From Mangrovicoccus sp. (GTDB taxonomy: Bacteria > Pseudomonadota > Alphaproteobacteria > Rhodobacterales > Rhodobacteraceae), in the NCBI GenBank assembly GCA_025800345.1, contig JAOXSB010000108.1:1-43786 (forward strand): a stretch of 43,786 bases of DNA, read 5' to 3'. Positions 26,228 to 35,848 of this stretch are shown piece by piece (within the stretch, counting starts at the first letter, position 1; every line of letters begins with the position of its first letter). The position numbers and the translations under genes are program-made. Below the pieces are notes generated by a model, which saw only the letters and a program-made list of their open reading frames with translations, was not told the DNA's origin and searched no databases.

Positions 26228-26398
26228 ATGACCGAGCCTGTTCCGCCACGCGTCAAGCCTTTGCCCGCTGACAACGCGCCGCCGCTTTATGACGCCCATG
26301 CCCTGACCGAGGGCGGCACTCTGGCGACAATCCATTTGGATGGACAGGTCTATACTTTGCGCATCACGCGGGCGGGCAAATTGATCCTGACCAAATGA
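26228..26398 (+). CDS. hemP: Hemin uptake protein HemP
   Basis: A 56-residue protein. The C-terminal half, TIHLDGQVYTLRITRAGKL, then ILTK, is the HemP family signature. HemP proteins accompany haem and iron uptake genes and are linked to their activation in some bacteria. The ATG at 26228 has no strong Shine-Dalgarno. The stop overlaps the next start by ATGA (26395-26398). Confidence 0.85.
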   Translation: MTEPVPPRVKPLPADNAPPLYDAHALTEGGTLATIHLDGQVYTLRITRAGKLILTK

Positions 26399-26853
26399 GC
26401 GATCTCTCTCATACCCCTGGCGGCGGCGCCATTGGCTGGCTCAGTGATCTGCCACCCACAGAATCCCGCGCCATTATCGCCCTGCGCCTTTGGTCCGACA
26501 CTGCCGAAGGCCAAGCCGAAATCCGCGCTGCCTTTGAGCGCGATTTTGGGCCCGAGCGCGGCGCCGCGTTGCTGGAAAATTTCGAAATGATGGTGGGGCT
26601 TTGTGATCGCTATAGCCGCCGCCCCTTCGTGCGCCTGCAAATCGGCTGCCGCACCATGGGGGCAGATGAATGCTGGTTTGCCCGGCTGGTGGCGCTTGCG
26701 GGCCAAGGCGCCCGTGAAGACGCGCTGCTCGTGGCCATGGCGCTTGTGCGCCCTGATATCGCTCCAAGCCTCACAGCCCTTGCGGAACGGGTGGGCATGA
26801 TCCTGCCCCAAGCCGCAGCCCCAATAACGACCCCCCGTAGCCTCAGACCTTAA
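26395..26853 (+). CDS. Conserved-looking protein of unknown function, hemP-linked
   Basis: A 152-residue soluble protein without signal peptide or membrane segments. I do not recognise a family. It is mostly helical in appearance and has a Cys pair region GCRTMGADECWFARLVALAG. The coupled ATGA overlap with hemP and the 24-base gap to the imelysin gene argue that it is expressed, and that it belongs with haem/iron uptake. It ends in an Ala/Pro-rich tail. Confidence 0.7.
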   Translation: MSDLSHTPGGGAIGWLSDLPPTESRAIIALRLWSDTAEGQAEIRAAFERDFGPERGAALLENFEMMVGLCDRYSRRPFVRLQIGCRTMGADECWFARLVALAGQGAREDALLVAMALVRPDIAPSLTALAERVGMILPQAAAPITTPRSLRP

Positions 26854-26877
26854 CAATTCCGAAAGGGAAGACCTCAA

Positions 26878-28134
26878 ATGTTCCGTCTGTTTCTTGCCAC
26901 CACTGCTCTGGCCCTGCCTCTGGCAGCACATGCCACCGAAAAAGCCGATGTGCTGACCAATTACGCCAATATCGCCGAAGCGAAATACGGCGACAGCTTG
27001 GCCACCGCGCAAACCCTGCAAACCGCTGTGGAAGCGCTGATCGCAGAGCCCTCTGCCGAGGCATTGCAAGCCGCCAAAACCGCCTGGCTGGCGGCCCGCG
27101 TGCCCTATCAGCAAACCGAAGTTTATCGTTTCGGCAATGCCATCGTGGATGATTGGGAAGGCAAAGTGAATGCCTGGCCTCTGGACGAAGGTCTGATCGA
27201 TTATGTGGATGCCTCCTATGGCGGCCCCAGCGATGAAAACCCTGCCGCGGCTCTGAATGTCATTGCCAATCCCAGCTTCACCCTGGGCGGTGCCGAAGTG
27301 GATGCCAACGAGATCACCCCGGAATTGCTGTCCGACACGCTGCATGAGGCCGATGAAGTCGAAGCCAATGTGGCCACCGGCTATCACGCCATTGAATTCC
27401 TGCTCTGGGGTCAGGATCTGAACGGGCATGGCTATGGCCCAGGCTCGCGCCCCTGGACCGATTACGCCCAAGGTGATGACTGCACCGGCGATAACTGTGA
27501 TCGTCGTGCCGCTTACCTGAAAGCCGCCACCGATCTGTTGGTGAGCGATCTAGAATGGATGGCCGCGCAATGGGCCGAAGGTGGCGATGCGCGCGCGGCG
27601 CTGATGGAAGACGAAAGCGCTGGCATTTCGGCCATCCTGACCGGCATGGGCTCGCTCTCCTATGGGGAACAAGCCGGCGAGCGCATGCGCCTTGGCCTGA
27701 TGCTCAACGATCCCGAAGAAGAGCATGATTGCTTTGCCGACAACACCCATAACAGCCATTTCTTCGATGGTCTGGGCATCCGCAATGTCTATCTGGGCCG
27801 CTATGTGGGCACCGACGGATCCGTCACCGAAGGTGCCAGCGTCAGCGATCTGGTCGCAGCGGCCGATGCGGAACTGGATGCAGAACTGCGCGGCAAGCTT
27901 GACGCCACTGTTCTGGCTTTGGGCGAGATCAAAACCGCCGCAGAAGCCGGCTTTAGCTATGACATGATGCTGGAAGCGGGCAATGCCAAAGGCGAAGCGC
28001 TGGTCATGGGCGGTGTGAACGCTCTGGTGGATCAGACCCGCTCCATCGAGAAAGCCGTTTCGGTTCTCGGCCTGGATGCCATCGAGTTTGAAGGCTCGGA
28101 CAGCCTGGATGATCCGGACGCTGTCTTCCAATAA
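26878..28134 (+). CDS. Imelysin-family iron-regulated protein (IrpA-like)
   Basis: A 418-residue periplasmic imelysin/peptidase M75-type protein with a signal peptide (MFRLFLATTALALPLAAHA). The long conserved block WLAARVPYQQTEVYRFGN is followed by DDWEGKVNAWPLDEGLIDYVD, and the GxHxxE motif GYHAIE is at 168-173. Such proteins (IrpA, ICMP) bind iron or haem-related ligands and are induced by iron shortage. The gene follows hemP and a 152-residue unknown. It has two imelysin-type helical bundles; length is typical. AAAGGGAAG serves as ribosome site. Confidence 0.9.
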   Translation: MFRLFLATTALALPLAAHATEKADVLTNYANIAEAKYGDSLATAQTLQTAVEALIAEPSAEALQAAKTAWLAARVPYQQTEVYRFGNAIVDDWEGKVNAWPLDEGLIDYVDASYGGPSDENPAAALNVIANPSFTLGGAEVDANEITPELLSDTLHEADEVEANVATGYHAIEFLLWGQDLNGHGYGPGSRPWTDYAQGDDCTGDNCDRRAAYLKAATDLLVSDLEWMAAQWAEGGDARAALMEDESAGISAILTGMGSLSYGEQAGERMRLGLMLNDPEEEHDCFADNTHNSHFFDGLGIRNVYLGRYVGTDGSVTEGASVSDLVAAADAELDAELRGKLDATVLALGEIKTAAEAGFSYDMMLEAGNAKGEALVMGGVNALVDQTRSIEKAVSVLGLDAIEFEGSDSLDDPDAVFQ

Positions 28135-28150
28135 ACCACAACCCAAGCTC

Positions 28151-28174
28151 GGGGGCGGCGCGCGCGCCACCCCC
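28151..28174 (+). other. Intercistronic GC hairpin
   Basis: GGGGG-C-GGCGCGCGCGCC-A-CCCCC, a near-perfect palindrome between the imelysin gene and the first DUF1289 gene, with no T run. Possibly an mRNA stability or attenuation element. Confidence 0.5.
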
Positions 28175-28191
28175 TTCCGCCAGGAGGTCAC

Positions 28192-28449
28192 ATGAGCAAA
28201 CTGCCTTCGCCTTGCATCAGCGTCTGCAAATTCCGCATTCAAGGCGCTTATTGCACCGCTTGTTCTATGACAAAGGCGCAAAAATCCCTGTATAAGTCGC
28301 TCAAGAAAGACAAAGCACGGGAAGCCTTTATCACCATGCTTTCGGCTCAGCACGATGTTGTTGGCGCTGCCAAAGGATGGGTGCGGGCCTATCTACGCAA
28401 ATGCGATAAAAAAGGCTGCAAAGCCCCGCCGATGTTGCATCGCCCGTAA
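28192..28449 (+). CDS. DUF1289 family small Cys-rich protein, copy 1
   Basis: An 85-residue DUF1289 protein. The family motif PSPCISVCKFRIQGAYCTACSMT holds four Cys, suggesting metal or Fe-S binding. A C-terminal extension with more Cys (KCDKKGC) is present. The family has no established function. It follows the imelysin gene and precedes a second member, which it resembles over the first 30 residues. Confidence 0.82.
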   Translation: MSKLPSPCISVCKFRIQGAYCTACSMTKAQKSLYKSLKKDKAREAFITMLSAQHDVVGAAKGWVRAYLRKCDKKGCKAPPMLHRP

Positions 28450-28494
28450 AGCGGCGCTGCGCCCTTTCTCCCAGCAAAACGCCAGGATCTGCCA

Positions 28495-28764
28495 ATGCCC
28501 TTACCAAATCCATGCCTCGACATCTGTAAATACAAGATCCGAGGCGGTTACTGCATCGCCTGCGCCATGACCAAACCCGAGAAACGCCAATATGATGGGA
28601 TCCGCGACAGCGCCGCCCAACAAGGCTTTGTCGACGATCTCATGATCCGCCAGAGCGAGCTGGGTTCGGCAAAAACCTGGCCTATGGAATATGCTCGCAA
28701 ATGCGCACGCCGCGGTGTTGAGCCCCCTTTCCAGCTTTCTGAAAGCCAAAACCCCAGCCGATAA
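28495..28764 (+). CDS. DUF1289 family small Cys-rich protein, copy 2
   Basis: An 89-residue paralogue of the preceding gene: PNPCLDICKYKIRGGYCIACAMT aligns Cys for Cys with copy 1. The rest differs, though both end with a basic Cys segment (ARKCARRG here). It starts 45 bases after copy 1 and its stop is 13 bases before the DHOR gene. Function unknown. Confidence 0.82.
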   Translation: MPLPNPCLDICKYKIRGGYCIACAMTKPEKRQYDGIRDSAAQQGFVDDLMIRQSELGSAKTWPMEYARKCARRGVEPPFQLSESQNPSR

Positions 28765-28777
28765 AGGACCCCTTCCC

Positions 28778-30301
28778 ATGGATGTGCATTCGGGCCTGAA
28801 ACTGGGCGCGCTGTTGGTTTTTCTGCCTGGCCCCATGGCGGCCTTGGATGATTTGCAAGATCACCATCTCAATGCCCTTCCGCGCAGCGCCACTGAGCAA
28901 AGCCGGATCGCCCAGGTCACAGCCCCAAGCACAGATTTCACCGCGCCGGAAAAATATGAAGCCCGCCCTGGCGGCGCAGCCACAGTGCCCGCCCGCAAAG
29001 ATGAAACGGCTTTCTCCCAGCCCGCGGCCAATCTGACCCATGATCAGAAGTTCAATTTTGTCTTAGGCGAGGCGCTGTTTGACAAGCTTTGGGTATCCTC
29101 CCCCTCATCGACCTTAGCCTCCGATGGGTTGGGCCCCCTTTACAATGCCCGGTCATGTGCCCGCTGCCATGTGAATGACGGGCGTGGACACCCCCCCGAG
29201 AACCCCGAAGATTTTGCAACTTCGATGTTTTTGCGCATTTCCGTGCCGGGTGAAACCGGGCCAGCGGGGATTGCTGAATGGATCGCAACTGCGCCAGATC
29301 CGACCTATGGCGCGCAGCTACAGGATTTCTCCACCGGGGCGCATGCGCCGGAATACCGGCTTGAAATTACCTATGAAGAAATCCCCCTCACGCTTTCAGG
29401 CGGGGAAAATGCCTCCTTGCGCGCGCCCAGCTATCGCGCCGGAAATTTGGGCTATGGACCATTGCATACCGATGCGATGCTAAGCCCGCGGGTGGCACCG
29501 CCTATGATCGGGCTTGGCCTGCTCGAAGCGATCCCAACCGCAGATATTCTGGCCCTCGCGGACCCGCATGACGCAGATGGAGATGGTATTTCTGGACGGG
29601 CGAGCATTGTCCCTTCGCTGAAAACCGGCCAGCCCATGCTCGGGCGATTTGGCCTGAAAGCGGGCAATGCCACGGTCGAGGCGCAAACCACCGCCGCGTT
29701 TGCCGGGGATATTGGCATTTCCAACCCACTTCTCCCAGCCGGCTGGGGCGATTGCACCCCCGCGCAAAGCGATTGCCAAAATGCTCGCCATGGCGGTGAT
29801 CCGGGCCAAAATGGCTATGAGATCGATGATAATGCCATGGATCTGGTCACATTCTATAGCCAAAACCTGGCGGTGCCCGCGCGGCGAGATCTGGAGGATC
29901 CTCACGTGCTGGCGGGCAAGAGGGTATTCTATGAAACCGGCTGCATATCCTGTCATCAGCCCAAATTTGTGACCGCACGTTTGGCCGATCGCCCGGAACA
30001 TAGTTTCCAATTGATCTGGCCATATTCGGATATGTTGTTGCATGATATGGGCGAAGGTCTGGCCGATCATAGCCCCGAAGGGCGGGCCACGGGCCAAGAA
30101 TGGCGCACGCCGCCGCTATGGGGCATTGGGATGACGCAGCAGGTCACGGGAAAAAGCACCTATCTGCATGACGGTCGGGCGCGCTCCCTATTGGAAGCTG
30201 TGCTATGGCACGGGGGAGAGGCCGCGCCCCATCGCCAACAGGTGATCGACATGCCGCCCAAAGATCGCGCCGCCCTGATCCGTTTCTTGGAGAGCTTGTA
30301 A
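28778..30301 (+). CDS. Di-haem oxidoreductase (DHOR/DUF1111) family protein
   Basis: A 507-residue periplasmic c-type cytochrome with a signal peptide (about residues 1-22). Haem-binding motifs are C127-A-R-C130-H131 and C389-I-S-C392-H393. The DUF1111 traits RSCARCHVNDGRG, then LLEAIP and a C-terminal TYLHDGRARSLLEAVLWHGGEA are present. Members lie with imelysin genes in many proteobacteria and probably oxidise or reduce a metal ligand during iron acquisition. The start (MDVHSGLKLG) follows AAAGGA; a longer frame covers the DUF1289 gene. It ends right before the second imelysin. Confidence 0.88.
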   Translation: MDVHSGLKLGALLVFLPGPMAALDDLQDHHLNALPRSATEQSRIAQVTAPSTDFTAPEKYEARPGGAATVPARKDETAFSQPAANLTHDQKFNFVLGEALFDKLWVSSPSSTLASDGLGPLYNARSCARCHVNDGRGHPPENPEDFATSMFLRISVPGETGPAGIAEWIATAPDPTYGAQLQDFSTGAHAPEYRLEITYEEIPLTLSGGENASLRAPSYRAGNLGYGPLHTDAMLSPRVAPPMIGLGLLEAIPTADILALADPHDADGDGISGRASIVPSLKTGQPMLGRFGLKAGNATVEAQTTAAFAGDIGISNPLLPAGWGDCTPAQSDCQNARHGGDPGQNGYEIDDNAMDLVTFYSQNLAVPARRDLEDPHVLAGKRVFYETGCISCHQPKFVTARLADRPEHSFQLIWPYSDMLLHDMGEGLADHSPEGRATGQEWRTPPLWGIGMTQQVTGKSTYLHDGRARSLLEAVLWHGGEAAPHRQQVIDMPPKDRAALIRFLESL

Positions 30302-31297
30302 ATGCGTGTGTTGCTAATGGCCTGCTTCTTGGCGCTTCCCCTGCCCGGTCAGGCCAGCGAATTGTTGATCGCGCTTCGCGATAGCTATATCCGGCCCGGT
30401 TTTGATCGCTTGCAGCAAGAAAGCGCCAATCTAGAGGCAGTCTCAAAAGAGCATTGCGCCCCCGAGGATACCGAGCTGCGCACGGCTTTTGGCAGCGCAT
30501 GGGATGCATGGATCGCCGTGGCCCATCTGCGCTTTGGCCCCACAGAGACAGACAATCGCGCCTTTTCCTTGGGCTTTTGGCCGGACACGCGCGGCACCGT
30601 TCCGAAAACCTTGGCGGCCATGATCGCCGCAGAGAACCCCGCCGTCAAAGACCCCGCTCAATTTTCTGAAATGAGCATCGCCGCCCATGGCTTCACCGCG
30701 TTGGAGTTTTTGCTCTATGATCCCGCGCTGGCGGCACCCTCCCCCTATCACTGCACCCTGGTGCAAGCGGTGACCACCGATATTGCCAAGACCAGCGCTG
30801 CAATCGCCGCCGATTGGAATGGGCCCTATGGCGCAGGCTATGGCGCGCCCGGGCCCGATGCGCCCTTCGCCAGCGATCTCGACGCGCTGTCAAAAACCTA
30901 CACGGCAATGCTCACAGGGCTGGAGTTCAACATCAATGCGCGGCTCGGGCGCCCGCTTGGCAGTTTTGATCGCCCGCGCCCCACCCGCGCCGAAGCCCGC
31001 CGGGCCGGGCGGTCCTTGCGCCATGTGCAGCTCTCCCTCGCATCGCTCCATGATCTCGCATCGATTTTGATGCTCGATCTGGAGGGGGCCGAAATGGTCG
31101 AAAGCGCGTTCATCACAGCCCGCGAGGCAGCCGCCGCTTTGGACGATCCGGTTTTTGCCGGGGTCGCTGCACCGCAATCACGCCTGCGCATCGAAGCGCT
31201 GCAACAAGACCTCAAGAAAATCGACGAACTCGCCCGCCTCCATGCCAGTGCTGGGCTGGGCGTCTCGCAAGGATTTAACGCCCTGGATGGGGATTGA
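30302..31297 (+). CDS. Second imelysin-family protein with altered metal motif
   Basis: A 331-residue periplasmic protein with signal peptide (residues 1-19). It belongs to the imelysin family but is shorter than the first copy. At the place of GxHxxE it reads GFTALE (130-135): the motif His is Thr132, although a His lies just before it (H129). The strand following, FLLYD, aligns with FLLWG of copy 1. The gene directly follows DHOR with no gap. The pairing of a canonical and a divergent imelysin around DHOR suggests different roles in one pathway. Confidence 0.85.
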   Translation: MRVLLMACFLALPLPGQASELLIALRDSYIRPGFDRLQQESANLEAVSKEHCAPEDTELRTAFGSAWDAWIAVAHLRFGPTETDNRAFSLGFWPDTRGTVPKTLAAMIAAENPAVKDPAQFSEMSIAAHGFTALEFLLYDPALAAPSPYHCTLVQAVTTDIAKTSAAIAADWNGPYGAGYGAPGPDAPFASDLDALSKTYTAMLTGLEFNINARLGRPLGSFDRPRPTRAEARRAGRSLRHVQLSLASLHDLASILMLDLEGAEMVESAFITAREAAAALDDPVFAGVAAPQSRLRIEALQQDLKKIDELARLHASAGLGVSQGFNALDGD

Positions 31298-31299
31298 TC

Positions 31300-32400
31300 A
31301 TGAGCACGCGGCGACAGGTATTGGCAGGGTTCGCGGCGGGGCTGGCAGTGATGCCCGTGCCTGGCTGGTCGAAGATTGGGGAACCTGCGCTGCTCACCGC
31401 CGGGCGCCGTCCAGATGGCAGCTATATGCTTTGCGGTTTGCGCCAAGACGGCAGCCTGGCCTTCGAAATTGAGTTACCAGATCGCGGCCATGCCGCGGCG
31501 CTGCACCCAACACGCCTAGAGGCGATTGCCTTTGCCCGCAGGCCCGGTGTTTTTGCCGTGGTGATTGACTGCTGCACCGGCGCAGTTGCGGCACGTTTAG
31601 ATGCCCCGCCCGAGCGGCATTTTTATGGCCATGGCGTGTATTCCAGAGATGGCTCGCTGCTTTACACAACAGAAAACGCCTATGAGCTTGGCGCAGGGCG
31701 GGTCGGCGTTTGGGATGTGCAGGCCGGCTATCGGCGGATCGGAGAGTTTTCCAGCCATGGTATAGGGCCCCATGATCTTCGCCGTTTGCCCGAGCGCGAT
31801 GTTTTGGTGGTAGCCAATGGCGGGATCGAAACCCACCCTGCGAGCGGCCGTGCCAAATTGAACCTGCCGATGATGCGCCCCAATCTCACCTATCTTGATG
31901 CCGCGGGCCATCTCTTGGAGCAGGTAGAACCCCCTGCGGAATGGCATCAGAATTCTATCCGCCATTTGGCCATCCGCGCCGATGGTCTGGTCGCCCTGGC
32001 CACCCAATGGCAAGGCGCGCTTGCAGACACGCCGCCGCTTCTCGCTCTGCATCGCCAAGGATCTGAATTGCAATGGTGCGCGATGGAAGAACCCGCCTCG
32101 CATCACAGATTGCAAGGATACGGAGGCAGCATCGCTTTCTCGGAAGATGGCGAGCGCGTCGCCATAAGCTCGCCGCGCGGCAATTGCCTTCAGGTATTCG
32201 AAGTGGATAGGCCAGAAAAAGCGGAGCATGCGGAAATGCTAGATATCTGCGGCATCACAGGTCGTGATAGCGGCTTTTTCGCAACCTCGGGTCAAGGCAT
32301 TGTCGGGGAGTATGTCCCCGGACAGCCGATGCGCGCCATGGCAAAACATTCGGCGAATTGGGACAATCATCTTATCGGCCTAAACCGCCTGGGGCTTTGA
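31300..32400 (+). CDS. DUF1513 family exported beta-propeller-like protein
   Basis: A 366-residue DUF1513 protein, a WD40/beta-propeller-type fold by family. The N-terminus has a twin-Arg-like signal (STRRQVLAGFAAG). Recurrent blocks include AALHPTRLEAIAFARRPG, then GHGVYSRDGSLLYTTEN, and SSHGIGPHDLRRLPE, each typical of the family. It ends the imelysin-DHOR operon, overlapping nothing. The ATG 31300 follows the second imelysin by 2 bases. The role is not known; its link with DHOR and imelysins is widely seen. Confidence 0.85.
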   Translation: MSTRRQVLAGFAAGLAVMPVPGWSKIGEPALLTAGRRPDGSYMLCGLRQDGSLAFEIELPDRGHAAALHPTRLEAIAFARRPGVFAVVIDCCTGAVAARLDAPPERHFYGHGVYSRDGSLLYTTENAYELGAGRVGVWDVQAGYRRIGEFSSHGIGPHDLRRLPERDVLVVANGGIETHPASGRAKLNLPMMRPNLTYLDAAGHLLEQVEPPAEWHQNSIRHLAIRADGLVALATQWQGALADTPPLLALHRQGSELQWCAMEEPASHHRLQGYGGSIAFSEDGERVAISSPRGNCLQVFEVDRPEKAEHAEMLDICGITGRDSGFFATSGQGIVGEYVPGQPMRAMAKHSANWDNHLIGLNRLGL

Positions 32401-32444
32401 GATCACGTCAGGTGCCGCGCAAAGCAGCACCCGATCAAGGCGAA

Positions 32445-34517
32445 CTAGGATGCTATGCGCCGGGCTGGCTCTGAAGCGCTGCCGGCCTCTACTTTGAACG
32501 CACTGCTTTCATCAGCCAATGCATTGGCTTGCGTCACAAGCATCTGCGTAGCCGCAGTGCTTTCTTCAAACATTGCCGCATTTTGCTGCGTGAGCTGGTC
32601 CAATTGGTTGATCGCGGTGGTGATCTCACCCAAAGCCAATGACTGTTCTGAAGCGGCGCTGGAAATCTCTTTGACCTGGGATTCCACCGAGGCCACATGC
32701 TCTTCGATTTCTGTAAGCGATGCGCCCGAGCCGTTTACCAAATGCACGCCATCCTTGACCTGTTGACCAGAGGTTTCGATCAATTCAGCAATCTCGCGGG
32801 CAGCTTCCGAAGAGCGTTGCGCCAACGCGCGCACCTCGGATGCAACCACAGCAAACCCCCGCCCACTTTCACCTGCCCGGGCAGCTTCCACTCCAGCATT
32901 CAAGGCCAAGAGATTGGTTTGAAATGCTATATCATCAATCACACTGGTGATTTTCGCCACCTGTTGCGAGCTATCCGCGATATCTGTCATGGCGCTGATG
33001 GTTTTTTCAATGATCTGGCGCCCAGTTTCGGAACAGGTTCTTGCCTCTGAAACCGCGCTCACCGCAGCCCGCGCGCCTTCCGCGGCACTTTCCACCGAAG
33101 AGGCCAATTGATTGATTGCCGCTGCGGTTTCCTCCAGTGAGGCCGCCTGACTTTCTGTGCGTTTGCCAAGATCTTGTGAGGCATTATTAATGTTTTTCGT
33201 CTCTGTAAGGATTGTCTCAGCGCTTTCCAAAATAGACCGGACCAAGGTCGCGATCTGATTGGCTGCGCAGTTGTAATCGGCCCGCAATTCTTCGAACTCT
33301 GCGGGCATCTCATTGACCAAGCGCGCGCTAAGATCTCCATCACTCAGTTTGGAGATCGCCTTTTGAAAATCGCTTACAGCTTGTTTACGTGCGGTGATGT
33401 CGGTGGCGAATTTCACGACTTTGTAAGGCACCCCATCGGCATCTAAGATTGGGTTGTAAGTTGCTTGTATCCAAATCTTTTTTCCCGATTTCGTTACCCT
33501 GGGGAATTCTGCTTCTTGATATTCGCCCCGCGCCAAAGCTGCCCAAAAATCCTTATAGGCTTGGCTGTCACGTTGATCTGCGGGCATGAACATCGAATGA
33601 TGGCACCCCGCTAACTCTTCGCGCGCATAGCCCATCGCAGCTAGAAAATTGTCATTGGCTTCAATGATATTGCCTTTGACATCAAACTGGATCACCGCCT
33701 GAGATCGGTTCAGCGCTGACAACTGCCCGGCATTGTCTAAGTTCAACAACTTAGCCTCCGTGATATCAGCGGCGTATTTCACCACTTTCATCACCTTTCC
33801 AGTGAGATCAAGGATCGGGTTATAGCTGGCTTGCAGCCAGATATCTTTGCCGCCCTTTCCAACCCGGCGAAACTGGCCAGAAACATGCTCACCTGCTGCG
33901 AGGCTCTTCCAAAAAGCTTTATATTCGGCGCTGGCCGCATAATCCGGGTCGGCGAACATGCGGTGATGCTGCCCGATGATCTCGCCTTTGTCATAGCCGA
34001 CGGTCTGCAAAAACAGATCATTCGCCTCCAAAATTATCCCATCAGGCGTAAACTCAATCACTGCATTTGAACGCCCAACGGCCTCAACCTTGCCCTGAGC
34101 CTCAATCGCACGGCTCATTTTCTCGGTCACGTCAGAGGCCAGTTTCACCACCTGTGTCACAGCGCCGGTTCCATCGGGCACGGGCACGTAAGATGCTTCG
34201 ATATAAACAGTACGGCCAGATTTGGTGGCGCGCGCAAACGTGTCTGTCTGAGCCTTTCCTGTGCGAAGATCTTTCCAAAACTGCTGATAGGCTGGGGTGT
34301 CTGCATCGCCAGGAAGCGCGAACATCGAGTGATGCTTGCCGATGATCTGATCCTCGTCATATTCCATCAGCGTACAGAAATTTTCATTGGCTTTCTCGAT
34401 GGTGCCATTGGGCTCGAACCAAATCATCGCCATCGAAGCATCCGCCGCGACCAATGCAGCCGTTTCAAAAATATCCGCCGCCTGAGCTGTTTTCGAAGGT
34501 GGTTTAAGACCGAACAT
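32445..34517 (-). CDS. Soluble methyl-accepting chemotaxis protein with three PAS domains
   Basis: A 690-residue chemoreceptor without membrane helices. Three tandem PAS domains (about 25-135, 150-258, 272-380) each contain the same pattern: AN-x2-F in the sensor core and a HH-x-MF motif (GKHHSMF, GQHHRMF, GCHHSMF). A HAMP-like stretch (near 385-430) leads to the signalling hairpin with tip text [23 protein letters not shown]. Start 34517 (MFGLKPPS) has TTGGGGGA upstream and gives the expected length; a longer frame to 34667 has no support. It probably senses an intracellular redox, oxygen or energy cue. Confidence 0.9.
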   Translation of the reverse strand: MFGLKPPSKTAQAADIFETAALVAADASMAMIWFEPNGTIEKANENFCTLMEYDEDQIIGKHHSMFALPGDADTPAYQQFWKDLRTGKAQTDTFARATKSGRTVYIEASYVPVPDGTGAVTQVVKLASDVTEKMSRAIEAQGKVEAVGRSNAVIEFTPDGIILEANDLFLQTVGYDKGEIIGQHHRMFADPDYAASAEYKAFWKSLAAGEHVSGQFRRVGKGGKDIWLQASYNPILDLTGKVMKVVKYAADITEAKLLNLDNAGQLSALNRSQAVIQFDVKGNIIEANDNFLAAMGYAREELAGCHHSMFMPADQRDSQAYKDFWAALARGEYQEAEFPRVTKSGKKIWIQATYNPILDADGVPYKVVKFATDITARKQAVSDFQKAISKLSDGDLSARLVNEMPAEFEELRADYNCAANQIATLVRSILESAETILTETKNINNASQDLGKRTESQAASLEETAAAINQLASSVESAAEGARAAVSAVSEARTCSETGRQIIEKTISAMTDIADSSQQVAKITSVIDDIAFQTNLLALNAGVEAARAGESGRGFAVVASEVRALAQRSSEAAREIAELIETSGQQVKDGVHLVNGSGASLTEIEEHVASVESQVKEISSAASEQSLALGEITTAINQLDQLTQQNAAMFEESTAATQMLVTQANALADESSAFKVEAGSASEPARRIAS

Positions 34518-34755
34518 AAAGTCCCCCAATTTGACCGATGCGTGAGCATGGCGGCGAAAACCGCGCACCAGCACCACCTGCAACTTTTGGGAGAAATGAC
34601 CGCCAGACATAAAAGACCCGTTAAAAGCAAGCCCGTCACTAGACAGCATTTTAATCGATATTCTCACGCTTTCTTAGGCGTCACAGCACGGGTCTCGACC
34701 TTGGCGCGGCCCAGGCGTAAAGACAGGCCAGGCGAGGCCAGAGATATGAGGGAAA

Positions 34756-35841
34756 ATGGGGCGAATTATCCTACATTTAGGCCCAGAGAAATGCGGCTCC
34801 ACCTCGGTGCAGCAAGCGCTTCTCGAACCCGATGGGCCACTGCACCACTTGGCCAACACGGTGCTGCTGAACCCTTATGAAGTCCATGCGTTGGGACAGC
34901 CGGATCCCAGTCAGGATCTGCTGCAAAAATTTCATCAAATCATTGAAACCCAGAAACCGGATAAGCCTCTGATCTTGAGCCATGAAATGGTGTTCAAATC
35001 AGCGCCGATCCTGCGCCAGCTCGCCCAGATCGCCCGCGCCCATTCCGATGATGTCATGGCGATCGCATATTGCCGCAAACAATCGGATTTTTTGGTGTCG
35101 AGCTATGGGCAATGGCTATTTCGCAGCCCCGACCGCCTGCGCGAAACCGCGGATCTGCTGCAACGCCAAGACCTAGACCCAACGCTGTTCTGGGGCATTG
35201 AGCGGCATTTAATCGCCTGTATCTTGGGGGGATGGGAGTATGGGCGGCAGCTCAGCGGGCATGTCTTCTTCCACTGGGAAGAAAGCGCCAAAGCTGCCCA
35301 CGCGGCACTAGAGCCATATGGGATTAAGCTGTCCATGGGGCTGTTGCCAATCGCAAACGCCCAACCCTCACTGGTCGAAGATTTTTGTCAACGCAGCGCG
35401 TTTGGCCCGCCAGCATTTCCAATGATCAAAGCCCCCCGCAATCCCTCTTTCCATCCAGTTTTGATCGAAGCCATCGCCTGTGCCATTGAGGCAGGCCATC
35501 AGATGCCCGGACCAAGCGATGCCAATAATTTCATGCGCGAAAGCAGTGCCATGGATCTAGGATCTAAACCCGACATGCCCTTTCTGGCGCGACTAAAAAC
35601 CTATGTGGATTGCGCTTTTGCCCCGAGCAATCAACGCTTTGCCGAAACCTATAACCTACCCCAGGATTATTTTTCCCCCCGCGAGGAGATATCCAAAGAC
35701 CATATCATCGCGGAAATCTGCGCGGAAGCCGCCCGGCGCGCGCCTCTACATGCCGAGTTAAACCGCGACCGCGCGGCCCGCGCCGCTTTGGCCCAAGCGG
35801 CTTGGGGTTGGCATCAGCTTTGCAGCCAAAGAAACAAGTGA
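34756..35841 (+). CDS. Sulfotransferase-like protein
   Basis: A 361-residue cytosolic protein. The N-terminal IILHLGPEKCGSTSVQQAL has the layout of a PAPS-type P-loop (HxGxxKxGSTSxQ), as in bacterial sulfotransferase-like proteins of glycan clusters. ILSHEMVF and the later AYCRKQSDFLVSSYGQWL fit the 3'-phosphate-binding region. The substrate is not predictable; the genes after it point to a surface polysaccharide. It is the first plus-strand gene of the island, divergent from the chemoreceptor, and lies 8 bases before an acyltransferase-type gene. Weak similarity overall: medium certainty on function. Confidence 0.6.
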   Translation: MGRIILHLGPEKCGSTSVQQALLEPDGPLHHLANTVLLNPYEVHALGQPDPSQDLLQKFHQIIETQKPDKPLILSHEMVFKSAPILRQLAQIARAHSDDVMAIAYCRKQSDFLVSSYGQWLFRSPDRLRETADLLQRQDLDPTLFWGIERHLIACILGGWEYGRQLSGHVFFHWEESAKAAHAALEPYGIKLSMGLLPIANAQPSLVEDFCQRSAFGPPAFPMIKAPRNPSFHPVLIEAIACAIEAGHQMPGPSDANNFMRESSAMDLGSKPDMPFLARLKTYVDCAFAPSNQRFAETYNLPQDYFSPREEISKDHIIAEICAEAARRAPLHAELNRDRAARAALAQAAWGWHQLCSQRNK

Positions 35842-35848
35842 TGCGCCT

